Source: Marisimplicoccus sp038110465 (lineage in GTDB: Bacteria > Bacteroidota > Bacteroidia > Flavobacteriales > Flavobacteriaceae). From it: DNA of 26,406 nucleotides. Positions 16,791 through 23,705 of the stretch are shown one piece after another. The notes beneath the pieces were generated by a model that had not been told where the DNA came from, ran no database searches, and was given only the letters and a program-made list of their open reading frames with translations. Each line of letters opens with the position of its first letter. Within the stretch, counting starts at the first letter, position 1. The stretch covers positions 1 to 26,406 of the forward strand of contig JAYNJU010000009.1 in the NCBI GenBank assembly GCA_038110465.1, given 5' to 3'. The translations under genes were made by a program, and so were the position numbers.

Positions 16791-16798
16791 ACAAACTT

Positions 16799-17149
16799 TT
16801 GTCTACGATTAGTGTAAATAACGCCTGGTTTTACTCTTATCATGGGTGTCTTCCTGAAGAAACCATAATAGGGGGAGAGTACATTGTGTCTGCAGAAGTT
16901 GAATTTGAAACAAAAACAGCAGAAGAAAGCGACAGGTTAGATAAAACCATAGACTATGTTGATGTTTATAATTGTATTAAAAAAGAGATGGAGGTTCCCT
17001 CAAAACTTCTTGAGGCGGTGTTAGAAAGAATTGTTTTATCAATTAAATCGCTACACAAAAACATTCTTTTTGTTGACGTGAGTATAAAAAAAATAAATCC
17101 TCCTATTGGCGGGTGTGTCGATTCTGTTGAATTAAGAAAGAAAGTTTAA
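16799..17149 (+). CDS. folB: Dihydroneopterin aldolase
   Basis: FolB cleaves 7,8-dihydroneopterin to 6-hydroxymethyl-dihydropterin and glycolaldehyde in folate synthesis. The 116-residue length from the chosen start is normal. YSYHGCLPEE (12-21) carries the conserved Tyr-His-Gly and Glu. TIDYVDVYN contains the pterin-binding Tyr, and KKINPPIGG near the C-terminus holds the catalytic Lys. TTG at 16799 was chosen because the protein then begins MSTISVNNAW, as family members do, and because longer versions would start inside or before the -7 box. It is followed 26 nt later by tRNA-Cys. No other folate gene is nearby. Confidence 0.92.
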   Translation: MSTISVNNAWFYSYHGCLPEETIIGGEYIVSAEVEFETKTAEESDRLDKTIDYVDVYNCIKKEMEVPSKLLEAVLERIVLSIKSLHKNILFVDVSIKKINPPIGGCVDSVELRKKV

Positions 17150-17158
17150 TCTTTTTTA

Positions 17159-17166
17159 TATTTTTG
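17159..17166 (+). promoter_or_regulatory. -7 promoter box for tRNA-Cys
   Basis: TATTTTTG is an exact TAnnTTTG match, 9 nt before the mature tRNA 5' end. The spacing is nearly the same as at the tRNA-Met gene (10 nt). It sits in the short gap after folB, so the tRNA can be transcribed on its own. Confidence 0.5.
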
Positions 17167-17175
17167 CTGACTAAT

Positions 17176-17246
17176 GGCATTGTGGCCGAGTGGCTAGGCG
17201 GAGCTCTGCAAAAGCTTTTACAGCGGTTCGAATCCGCTCGATGCCT
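17176..17246 (+). tRNA. tRNA-Cys (GCA)
   Basis: It folds as a full cloverleaf. The acceptor stem is GGCATTG/CGATGCC with one G-U pair, and the D arm contains GTGGCTAG. The anticodon stem is GAGCT/AGCTT around loop CTGCAAA (anticodon GCA), and the T arm is AGCGG-TTCGAAT-CCGCT. The discriminator base is U73, diagnostic for cysteine tRNAs. The 3' CCA is not encoded. The discriminator position 17246 is also the last base of the convergent rnr stop codon. Confidence 0.95.
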
Positions 17247-19393
17247 CAACTTAAAATTTGGAAATCAAGTCTTTTCTTTATTTGGTCTGCCTTGATTAAC
17301 ATAACCCTAACTCTATCACCTAGTTGAATTTTATTCCCGGTTTTTTCTCCGTAAAACAGGTGGTTTTTTGGGTCATGTGTAAAAAAATCTCCTGGTAAAT
17401 CTTTTGCTTTTACAAGGCCCTCACATTTGTTGTCTAAAACCTCTACAAAAACACCTCTAGCTGTTACGCCTGATATTACTGCTTCAAATATTTTTCCTTC
17501 CTTGTCTCGCATAAATTTTATTTGCATTAATCTTATTGAGTCTCTTTCTGCTTTGGTTGCTAAAATCTCCATATGAGTTGAGTGTTGACAGAGCGATTCT
17601 AACTCTTTTATGTTTGTTGTTTCTTTGCTTAGCTCTGATTGCAAAAGACGATGAACCAGTATGTCGGGATACCTCCTAATAGGAGAGGTAAAATGTGTAT
17701 AATTGTCAAAAGCCAATCCGTAATGACCTATGTTTTTTGTGGTATACTCAGCCTTACTCATGCTTCTTATCATCAAAGTGTCAATAAGGTTTTGTTCTTT
17801 TTTACCAAAGGTGCTCTCCAAAAGATTGTTTAAAGAATTGTTTAGTTCGTTTTTATTAAGGTTAAGGCTATAGCCCATTCTACCAACTATTGCTTTTAAG
17901 TTTTCTAGCTTTTCATGGTCAGGCTGATCATGAACACGAAACACAAACTTATTCTGTGATTTTTTCATTTTTTCCGCAACCCTTTTATTGGCCAGCAACA
18001 TAAACTCTTCAATTAGCTTGTTAGAGCTTTTTGCTGTTTTGAATTCTATTTCTTTTGGTTCATTTTTTTTGTTTAACCTAAATTTTATTTCTGATTTGTC
18101 AAAAATAATAGCCCCGTTTCCTATCCTTTTTCTTCTAAGCGTTTTTGCAATTTCGTTTATGATAAAGATTGCCTCTACAACGTTTTCTTTTACCCTTTTT
18201 TCTTTTTTTAAAATAGTTGTCTCTTTAGGTATGTCTCCTTTTTTGTTGTCAATTATAAACTGGGCCTCCTCATATGAAAGCCTAACATCTGATTCTATAA
18301 CTGTTTTTCCAAACCACTCCTCAACTACTTTTCCTGATTTGTTTACAATAAAAATTGCTGAAAAAGTTAATTTTTCTTCTTTTGGCCTAAGAGAACAAAG
18401 ATTGTTAGAAAGTGTTTCTGGAAGCATTGGTATTACCCTGTCTACTAGATATACCGATGTTGCTCTTTCTTTTGCCTCGATGTCAATAACCCCTCCTTCT
18501 TTTACATAGTGTGATACATCTGCTATATGAACTCCTATTTCATATTTTTCTTTATCTATTTTTTTAAAAGAAATTGCGTCATCAAAATCTTTAGCATCGT
18601 CTGGGTCTATTGTAAATGTTAGTGTTCCTCTTTCATCTCTTCTTTTCTTTATTTCTTTTTCACTAATTTTTTTTTCTATTTTTTCTGCCTCTTTTTCTAC
18701 TTCTTGTTCAAATTCTGTAGACAAGCCATATTCATAAAGGATTGAATATGCGTCTAACGAGTCGTTGTTAAACCCAAATGTTTTAATAATCCTTCCTTCT
18801 GGTGAGTTTTTTGAATTTTCCCATTTTTTTATTTCTACTGCTACTGTTTCTCCTGTTTCATATTTCTTCATTTCCTCTTTTTCTATAAAAAAGTCTGTGT
18901 ACATTCTAGCATTTCTTGTGTTTACAAACCCATAATCTTTGTTTCTCTCAAAAACCCCAACAAAAATCTCTTTTTTTCTTTTTATTATACTATAAACCTG
19001 ACCTTCGTATTTATTTTGTTTTTTATCTCCAACTAACACTTCTACTGTATCACCATGAAAAGCTTTGTTTAAATATTTTTGTTCCACCAAAACATCTGAT
19101 TCTAGATCTTCACATACAACATACCCCCTTCCCGTGCTAGTTATTTCAATTACCCCTTGTTTTATTTCTTTTTGATTAAAAGGGTATATAAATTTTCCTC
19201 TATCTACTTTAATAATTTTTTCTTTTTTTAAGAGCTTGTTAAGTATTTTAATTATATCATTTCTTCCTTTTGTGTCTTTTATATCAAGGGAAAAAGCTAG
19301 CTGCTTATAATTAAACTCTTTATTGTGTATGTTTGTTATATAGGATATAATTTTTCTTTCTAATCCTTTTAAATCTCCTTTCTTTTTTCCCAT
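17246..19393 (-). CDS. rnr: Ribonuclease R (3'-5' exoribonuclease)
   Basis: RNase R degrades structured RNA from the 3' end, including rRNA fragments and defective mRNAs. The 715 residues contain an N-terminal winged-helix domain (about 10-70), two cold-shock domains (about 75-205), and the RNB catalytic domain beginning near 255. The Mg-binding Asp cluster is DPDDAKDFDD (263-272). HFTSPIRRYPDILVHRLL lies late in RNB, and a C-terminal S1 domain (KIFEAVISGVTARGVFVEV) follows. There is no long Lys-rich tail after S1, as is usual in Bacteroidetes. ATG at 19393 lies 13 nt from its -7 box. It is divergent from rpiB across the AT-rich gap. Confidence 0.97.
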   Translation of the reverse strand: MGKKKGDLKGLERKIISYITNIHNKEFNYKQLAFSLDIKDTKGRNDIIKILNKLLKKEKIIKVDRGKFIYPFNQKEIKQGVIEITSTGRGYVVCEDLESDVLVEQKYLNKAFHGDTVEVLVGDKKQNKYEGQVYSIIKRKKEIFVGVFERNKDYGFVNTRNARMYTDFFIEKEEMKKYETGETVAVEIKKWENSKNSPEGRIIKTFGFNNDSLDAYSILYEYGLSTEFEQEVEKEAEKIEKKISEKEIKKRRDERGTLTFTIDPDDAKDFDDAISFKKIDKEKYEIGVHIADVSHYVKEGGVIDIEAKERATSVYLVDRVIPMLPETLSNNLCSLRPKEEKLTFSAIFIVNKSGKVVEEWFGKTVIESDVRLSYEEAQFIIDNKKGDIPKETTILKKEKRVKENVVEAIFIINEIAKTLRRKRIGNGAIIFDKSEIKFRLNKKNEPKEIEFKTAKSSNKLIEEFMLLANKRVAEKMKKSQNKFVFRVHDQPDHEKLENLKAIVGRMGYSLNLNKNELNNSLNNLLESTFGKKEQNLIDTLMIRSMSKAEYTTKNIGHYGLAFDNYTHFTSPIRRYPDILVHRLLQSELSKETTNIKELESLCQHSTHMEILATKAERDSIRLMQIKFMRDKEGKIFEAVISGVTARGVFVEVLDNKCEGLVKAKDLPGDFFTHDPKNHLFYGEKTGNKIQLGDRVRVMLIKADQIKKRLDFQILS

Positions 19394-19406
19394 TTTATAA
19401 TTTGTT

Positions 19407-19414
19407 CAAAGATA
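19407..19414 (-). promoter_or_regulatory. -7 promoter box for rnr
   Basis: Minus-strand TATCTTTG is an exact TAnnTTTG match, 13 nt before the rnr ATG. It lies at the left edge of the AT-rich gap. Confidence 0.58.
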
Positions 19415-19659
19415 TAGTTATAAAACTTTTATAGAGTTTTTTATTCCAACAAACACTAAACATATATATTATAATATTAATTTAATTTTATAATTGATTA
19501 TTATTAGTTGTTGATATCGTTATAACATATTTAAAAAAAAAAGAATTAAACAAAAAAAGAAGTTTATTAAAAATAAATAAACAACATAAATTATTGAATA
19601 TTAGAAGTAAAGAAGATTTATAAACACATGTTAATTTTTTAAACTAACACTTAAAAACT

Positions 19660-19708
19660 AATAACTTTAATTAATAATTAATAAAAAAAATTGTTTAAAT
19701 AACTTTAA
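19660..19708 (+). repeat. 11-bp direct repeat AATAACTTTAA, two copies
   Basis: Exact copies lie at 19660-19670 and 19698-19708, 38 bp apart start to start, within the AT-rich gap. AAACTAACA also occurs twice (19641-19649 and 19738-19746). In sequence this A+T-rich such repeats can arise by chance, so the functional call is weak. Confidence 0.3.
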
Positions 19709-19797
19709 AAAAAAACCAACAAAAACTTATCAAGAAAAAACTAACAACTATTAACAAGCTATAAAACAATAATAAACTAATTCTTAATTTAATTAAC

Positions 19798-20229
19798 ATG
19801 AAAATAGCTATAGGAAATGATCACGCGGGCGTAGAATTAAAAAAAGAAATAAGAAAGCACTTAGAAGAGAAAAAACACATAATAATAAACAAGGGGTATG
19901 ATGGAGAAGAAAGAGTAGACTACCCAGATTTTATACACCCAGTATCAAATGATGTTAAAGAAAGAAATGTAGACTTTGGAATTATTATATGTGGAAGTGG
20001 AAACGGAGCAGCAATGACATCAAACAAACACAAAGGAGTAAGAGCAGCCATTTGTTGGAACAAAGAAATTGCAGTCCTTGCAAGAAAACACAACAACGCA
20101 AACGTTATAAGCATTCCATCTAGATTTGTTAGTACAAACGAAGCATTAGAAATAGTAGATGTTTTTTTAGAAGAAAAATTTGAGGGAGGAAGGCATGAAA
20201 ATAGAGTAAAAAAAATAGAAAATGATTGA
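19798..20229 (+). CDS. rpiB: Ribose-5-phosphate isomerase B
   Basis: RpiB interconverts ribose-5-phosphate and ribulose-5-phosphate in the pentose phosphate pathway. The 143 residues match the family length. NDHAG (7-11), the catalytic Cys65 in ICGSGNG, MTSNKHKGVRAA (73-84), the acid/base His98 in ARKHNNANV, and the C-terminal FEGGRHENRVKKI are all present. No exact -7 box lies upstream in the gap; TAACTTTA at 19700-19707 is a 7/8 match and too distant to be sure. Its third codon positions are extremely A-rich, unlike plus-strand genes left of the gap. Its last 8 nt overlap the GNAT gene. Confidence 0.96.
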   Translation: MKIAIGNDHAGVELKKEIRKHLEEKKHIIINKGYDGEERVDYPDFIHPVSNDVKERNVDFGIIICGSGNGAAMTSNKHKGVRAAICWNKEIAVLARKHNNANVISIPSRFVSTNEALEIVDVFLEEKFEGGRHENRVKKIEND

Positions 20230-20668
20230 GTGGGTTGAAAAAGAGTTTAAAGAACTCTCTACAGAAGAGCTTTATGAGATTTCTAGAATAAGATGTGAAA
20301 TATTTGTAGTAGAGCAAAAAATACTATACAACGATTTTGACAGAAAAGACTATAAAGCCATACATCTGTCTGGAGAAATAGAGGGAGAAATAATGGCGTA
20401 TGCAAGAATATTTGACGAAGGAAATTATTATGAAAAAAATCCGGGCTTTGGAAGGGTGGCTGTATCAGAAAAAAAAAGAGGAAAGGGATATGGGAAAGAA
20501 CTTGTTAAAAGGTGTATAGAGGTTTGTAAAAAAAGGTTTGGAGAAAAAGAAATAAAAATATCTGCGCAAGCATATTTAGAGAAATTTTATATAGAACTAG
20601 GATTTGAAAGAAGGGGGGAAGAATACATAGAGGATGGCATACCTCACTGTGCAATGTACTATAAATAA
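20222..20668 (+). CDS. GNAT family N-acetyltransferase (ElaA-like)
   Basis: A 148-residue acetyl-CoA-dependent acyltransferase. The acetyl-CoA loop is EKKRGKGYGKELV following the beta strand GRVAV. The N-terminal EISRIRCEIFVVEQKILYNDFDRKD and the C-terminal YIELGFERRGEEYIEDGIPHCAMYY resemble the ElaA subgroup, whose substrates are not established. It is translationally coupled to rpiB (8-nt overlap, ATG at 20222) and ends 2 nt before convergent rnpA. Like rpiB it is A-rich at silent positions. The acceptor is unknown. Confidence 0.9.
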   Translation: MIEWVEKEFKELSTEELYEISRIRCEIFVVEQKILYNDFDRKDYKAIHLSGEIEGEIMAYARIFDEGNYYEKNPGFGRVAVSEKKRGKGYGKELVKRCIEVCKKRFGEKEIKISAQAYLEKFYIELGFERRGEEYIEDGIPHCAMYYK

Positions 20669-20670
20669 AA

Positions 20671-20985
20671 CTAGTTAAAAAGGGAAAGAAGATCTTCTTC
20701 AATCTCAGAAAAAGTTAGGATTTTTTGAGATGAGAAAATAAACATATACCACCCACCCCCGTTTTTATAAACCACTTCTTTGTTTTTTCTTAAAACCTCT
20801 CTTGTTCTTCTTTTAATCTTGTTTCTATCAACAGCACGAGAAAAAAGCTTTTTAGGAACAGAAACAACAACAAAAACCTCTTCAATATTTTTATATAAAT
20901 ATTTGCAAACAAAAGAAGAAGAAGAACGTTTTTCCCCTGAAGAAAACAACTCCTCTATTTTTTTATTTCCTTTTAAAGGCTTCAT
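20671..20985 (-). CDS. rnpA: Ribonuclease P protein component
   Basis: RnpA binds the catalytic RNA of RNase P and helps process tRNA 5' ends. In 104 residues it shows the hallmark SVPKKLFSRAVDRNKIKRRTRE, with the RNxxKRxxRE RNA-binding signature, after an N-terminal KGNKKIEELFSSGEK. A phenylalanine-rich strand and a short C-terminal helix follow. Usually rnpA follows rpmH near dnaA. Here it is the last gene of the lepA-MBL operon (ATGA overlap with the MBL gene) and no rpmH is in the window. Confidence 0.93.
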   Translation of the reverse strand: MKPLKGNKKIEELFSSGEKRSSSSFVCKYLYKNIEEVFVVVSVPKKLFSRAVDRNKIKRRTREVLRKNKEVVYKNGGGWYMFIFSSQKILTFSEIEEDLLSLFN

Positions 20986-21821
20986 AAATCTTTTAATAAA
21001 AAAGCTTGGTCTAAGCGAACACCTTTTTCTGTTTTTTTTAAAGAAACAACCTCTGTTGTAGGGTCGTGCTGAAGAAACAAAAAGGAATTGTTGTCCTCAA
21101 GCTCGCTTAAAATTGTTTGTTTTTCTTCCATTGTTTTTAATGGTCTTACATCATAACCCATTAAATACGGAACAGGTATATGGCCAGAAGTGGGCACGAG
21201 GTCTGAGGCAAATAAAATTAGATTTCCTTTATAGTTTATTTTTGGAAGAGACATTTTTTCGGTGTGACCGTCAACAGAAATAAACTCTAGGCCAAGATCG
21301 GCAACAAGGCCTGTGCTGGTAAATAAATTTAATTGCCCGCTTTCTTTTAAAGGCATGATGTTTTCGTTCAAAAAAGAAGATTTTTCACGAGGGTTGGGGT
21401 TAACTGTCGCCCAATCCCAATGAGATTTAGAGCACCAAAACTTAGCGTTTTTAAAGACGGGAACAATCTTGTCTCCCTCTCTAGCGGTAGCACCCCCACA
21501 ATGATCAAAATGTAGGTGAGTAAAAAAAACATCAGTAATATCATCTGTGCTAAAACCAAGAGATCTTATGGAGGAAGAAAGAGAAACTTCATTACTTCGG
21601 TCATAGTGAGCAAAAAACTTTTCATCTTGCTTTTCTCCAAGACCAGTGTCAATTAAAATAAGATTTTTCCCATCTTCAATCAACAAACACCTTGAGCTCA
21701 TTTGTATTCTGTTTTTTGAGTCTGCGGGGTTAGTTCTTTCCCACAGAGATTTTGGCACCACACCAAACATAGCGCCACCATCTAATTTAAAGTTGCCGGT
21801 TTCTACAGAATATAGTTTCAT
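20982..21821 (-). CDS. MBL fold metallo-hydrolase
   Basis: A 279-residue metallo-beta-lactamase-fold enzyme. The zinc motif THLHFDHCGG corresponds to HxHxDH (His102, His104, Asp106, His107). Later ligands are the His in VDGHTEKM, the Asp in LFASDLVP and the His near QHDP. The overall layout resembles lactonase-like members (YtnP/AHL-lactonase branch), but the substrate cannot be told. There is no signal peptide. ATG at 21821 was preferred over the preceding TTG; it shares one base with the lepA stop (TGATG), indicating coupling. It is sandwiched between lepA and rnpA. Confidence 0.88.
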   Translation of the reverse strand: MKLYSVETGNFKLDGGAMFGVVPKSLWERTNPADSKNRIQMSSRCLLIEDGKNLILIDTGLGEKQDEKFFAHYDRSNEVSLSSSIRSLGFSTDDITDVFFTHLHFDHCGGATAREGDKIVPVFKNAKFWCSKSHWDWATVNPNPREKSSFLNENIMPLKESGQLNLFTSTGLVADLGLEFISVDGHTEKMSLPKINYKGNLILFASDLVPTSGHIPVPYLMGYDVRPLKTMEEKQTILSELEDNNSFLFLQHDPTTEVVSLKKTEKGVRLDQAFLLKDL

Positions 21822-23620
21822 CAATCGTTAATTTTCAAAACAGCCATAAACGCTTGCTGAGGAATTTCAACATTTCCTATCATTCTCATCTTCTTTTTCC
21901 CCTTCTTTTGTTTCTCCAAAAGTTTACGCTTTCTAGTAACATCACCACCATAAAGCTTTGCGGTCACATCTTTTCGGTATGCTTTTATTGTTTCCCTAGA
22001 AATAATTTTAGCCCCAATAGCCGCCTGAACAGGTATATCAAATTGCTGTCTTGGAATAAGCTCTTTAAGTTTTTCACACATTTTTCTTCCCATTCTTTGT
22101 GCGTTGTCAAAATGAATCAAGGAAGAGAGAGCGTCAACAGGTTTGCCGTTTAACAAAATATCTAATCGAACCAGTTTAGAAGCGATAAAGCCAGCAGGAG
22201 AATAGTCAAAAGAAGCGTATCCTTTTGAAACAGACTTAAGACGATCATAAAAATCAAAAACAATTTCAGCCAAAGGCAGCTTAAAAGAAAGCTCAACCCT
22301 TTCAGGGGTTAAATATTGTTGATTTTTTATTTCACCCCTTTTTTCTATACAAAGTGTCAAAACATTACCAACAAACTCAGACTTTGTTATTATTGTAGCA
22401 TCAATATAAGGCTCTTCAACCCTGTCAAGATAAGAAGGGTCAGGAAGGTCCGCGGGGTTGTTTACTAAAATAGTATCAGAGGGATCCTTTTTTATATAAG
22501 CCTTATAAGAAACGTTAGGAACAGTAGTAATAACCGACATATTAAACTCTCTTTGAAGGCGCTCTTGAATAATTTCTAAGTGAAGCATTCCTAAAAATCC
22601 ACACCTAAAACCAAACCCTAGAGCAGCAGAGCTTTCTGGCATAAAAACTAAAGAGGCGTCGTTTAACTGAAGCTTCTCCATACTAGACCTAAGGTCTTCA
22701 TAGTCATCTGTATCGACAGGGTATATTCCCGCAAAGACCATAGGCTTCACCTCTTCAAAGCCTTCGATAGCAGAAACACCTGGTTCAGAAGCAAGGGTAA
22801 TTGTGTCTCCAACTTTTACATCCTTAGCATCTTTAATTCCTGTAATCAAATAACCCACATCACCTGAAGAAATTTCATTTTTTGGAATCTGTGAAAGCTT
22901 TAAGGTTCCAACCTCTTCAGCGCCATAGGTTTTTTTTGTTGCCATAAACATTACCCTGTCTCCCTTTTTAATTTTTCCATTAACAACCTTGAAATATGTC
23001 TCAACCCCCCTATATGGATTAAAAACAGAATCAAAAATCAATGCCTGTAGAGGGGAGTCTGTAGAACCCTCAGGGTGAGGTACCCTTTCAACTATTGCTT
23101 CAAGAATTTCATCAATTCCCTCACCTGTTTTAGCAGACGCCTTAAGAATTTCTTCTGGCTTACACCCAATCAAGGAAACAATCTCATCTACTACCACCTC
23201 AGTATTTGCAGAGGGAAGGTCGATTTTATTAATAACAGGTATGATCTCTAAATCGTTTTCTAAAGCCAAATACAAGTTTGAAATAGTTTGAGCTTGAATA
23301 CTTTGGGCAGCATCCACAACCAATAAAGCGCCTTCACATGCCGCTATTGCCCTGGAAACTTCGTAAGAAAAATCAACATGACCAGGAGTGTCAATTAAGT
23401 TAAGTACATATTGTTCACCATTTTTTTCATAATCCATTTGAATGGCGTGCGACTTAATTGTTATACCTCTTTCTCTTTCCAAATCCATGTTGTCTAAAAG
23501 TTGATCTTGTCGATCTCTTTCAGAAACTGAGCCCGTAAAGTCCAAAAGACGATCTGCAAGCGTGCTTTTTCCATGATCAATATGGGCGATAATACAAAAG
23601 TTTCTGATGTTTTTTGACAA
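21821..23620 (-). CDS. lepA: Elongation factor 4 (LepA), ribosome-associated GTPase
   Basis: LepA is a translational GTPase that acts on ribosomes during initiation and stress. From the chosen start it has 599 residues, the normal length. G1 is AHIDHGKST (12-20), G3 is DTPGHVDF and G4 is NKIDLP. The LepA-specific C-terminal domain has GFRCGFLGMLH and ends with RKRKLLEKQKKGKKKMR. TTG at 23620 gives MSKNIRNFCIIAHIDHG, matching the usual N-terminus. A longer reading from GTG at 23647 would translate through the -7 box at 23636-23643 and is rejected. First gene of lepA-MBL-rnpA. Confidence 0.95.
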   Translation of the reverse strand: MSKNIRNFCIIAHIDHGKSTLADRLLDFTGSVSERDRQDQLLDNMDLERERGITIKSHAIQMDYEKNGEQYVLNLIDTPGHVDFSYEVSRAIAACEGALLVVDAAQSIQAQTISNLYLALENDLEIIPVINKIDLPSANTEVVVDEIVSLIGCKPEEILKASAKTGEGIDEILEAIVERVPHPEGSTDSPLQALIFDSVFNPYRGVETYFKVVNGKIKKGDRVMFMATKKTYGAEEVGTLKLSQIPKNEISSGDVGYLITGIKDAKDVKVGDTITLASEPGVSAIEGFEEVKPMVFAGIYPVDTDDYEDLRSSMEKLQLNDASLVFMPESSAALGFGFRCGFLGMLHLEIIQERLQREFNMSVITTVPNVSYKAYIKKDPSDTILVNNPADLPDPSYLDRVEEPYIDATIITKSEFVGNVLTLCIEKRGEIKNQQYLTPERVELSFKLPLAEIVFDFYDRLKSVSKGYASFDYSPAGFIASKLVRLDILLNGKPVDALSSLIHFDNAQRMGRKMCEKLKELIPRQQFDIPVQAAIGAKIISRETIKAYRKDVTAKLYGGDVTRKRKLLEKQKKGKKKMRMIGNVEIPQQAFMAVLKIND

Positions 23621-23635
23621 CGTTTGTGTTTTCGA

Positions 23636-23643
23636 CAAAGATA
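23636..23643 (-). promoter_or_regulatory. -7 promoter box for lepA-MBL-rnpA
   Basis: Minus-strand TATCTTTG is an exact TAnnTTTG match, 15 nt before the proposed lepA TTG start. It is divergent from the dusB box at 23694-23701. Confidence 0.58.
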
Positions 23644-23693
23644 GCACTTTGTATATTCTTTATCTGGCACTATCCGATAAATTCAATTAATTG

Positions 23694-23701
23694 TAAATTT
23701 G
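23694..23701 (+). promoter_or_regulatory. -7 promoter box for dusB
   Basis: TAAATTTG is an exact TAnnTTTG match that ends 4 nt before the dusB ATG, predicting a leaderless mRNA. Confidence 0.62.
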
Positions 23702-23705
23702 CGAC

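Larger units (their letters stand above)
19394..19797. other. 404-bp gene-free AT-rich region; candidate replication origin
   Basis: This is the only stretch over 300 bp without a gene. By hand count it holds 57 G+C in 404 bases (about 14%), far below the coding regions. It separates rnr (-) from rpiB (+). From about 19520 rightwards the plus strand is strongly A-rich and C exceeds G, whereas to the left it is T-rich. I see runs of A, an 11-bp direct repeat, and no exact TTATNCACA DnaA box; the nearest is TTATAAACA at 19618-19626 with one mismatch. The only exact -7 box is that of rnr. Origin function is inferred from composition, the compositional switch and parS sites 7-9 kb away. Confidence 0.4.

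Noticed and set aside
17694..17702. Exact DnaA-box match TGTGTATAA
   Set aside because: It is a single copy inside rnr coding sequence; about one such match is expected by chance in a window of this size, and no cluster accompanies it.
17988..18509. 173-codon open frame antisense to rnr
   Set aside because: Length is explained by A-rich codons on the opposite strand; composition is Ser/Phe/Leu/Ile-rich with no family features.
19394..19797. Gap as a riboswitch, CRISPR leader or small RNA gene
   Set aside because: No stable GC-containing stems, no repeat-spacer pattern and no plus-strand -7 box are visible.
19931..19939. TTATACACC, 8/9 DnaA-box match close to the AT-rich gap
   Set aside because: It lies within conserved rpiB coding (residues around Phe45-His47) and is isolated, so I do not use it as origin evidence.
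20780..21061. Open frame on the plus strand across the rnpA/MBL junction
   Set aside because: It is antisense to two confident genes in an operon and has no start context.
21645..23647. Longer LepA from GTG at 23647
   Set aside because: The extension is encoded by the -7 promoter box and spacer, and LepA homologues begin near the TTG at 23620.
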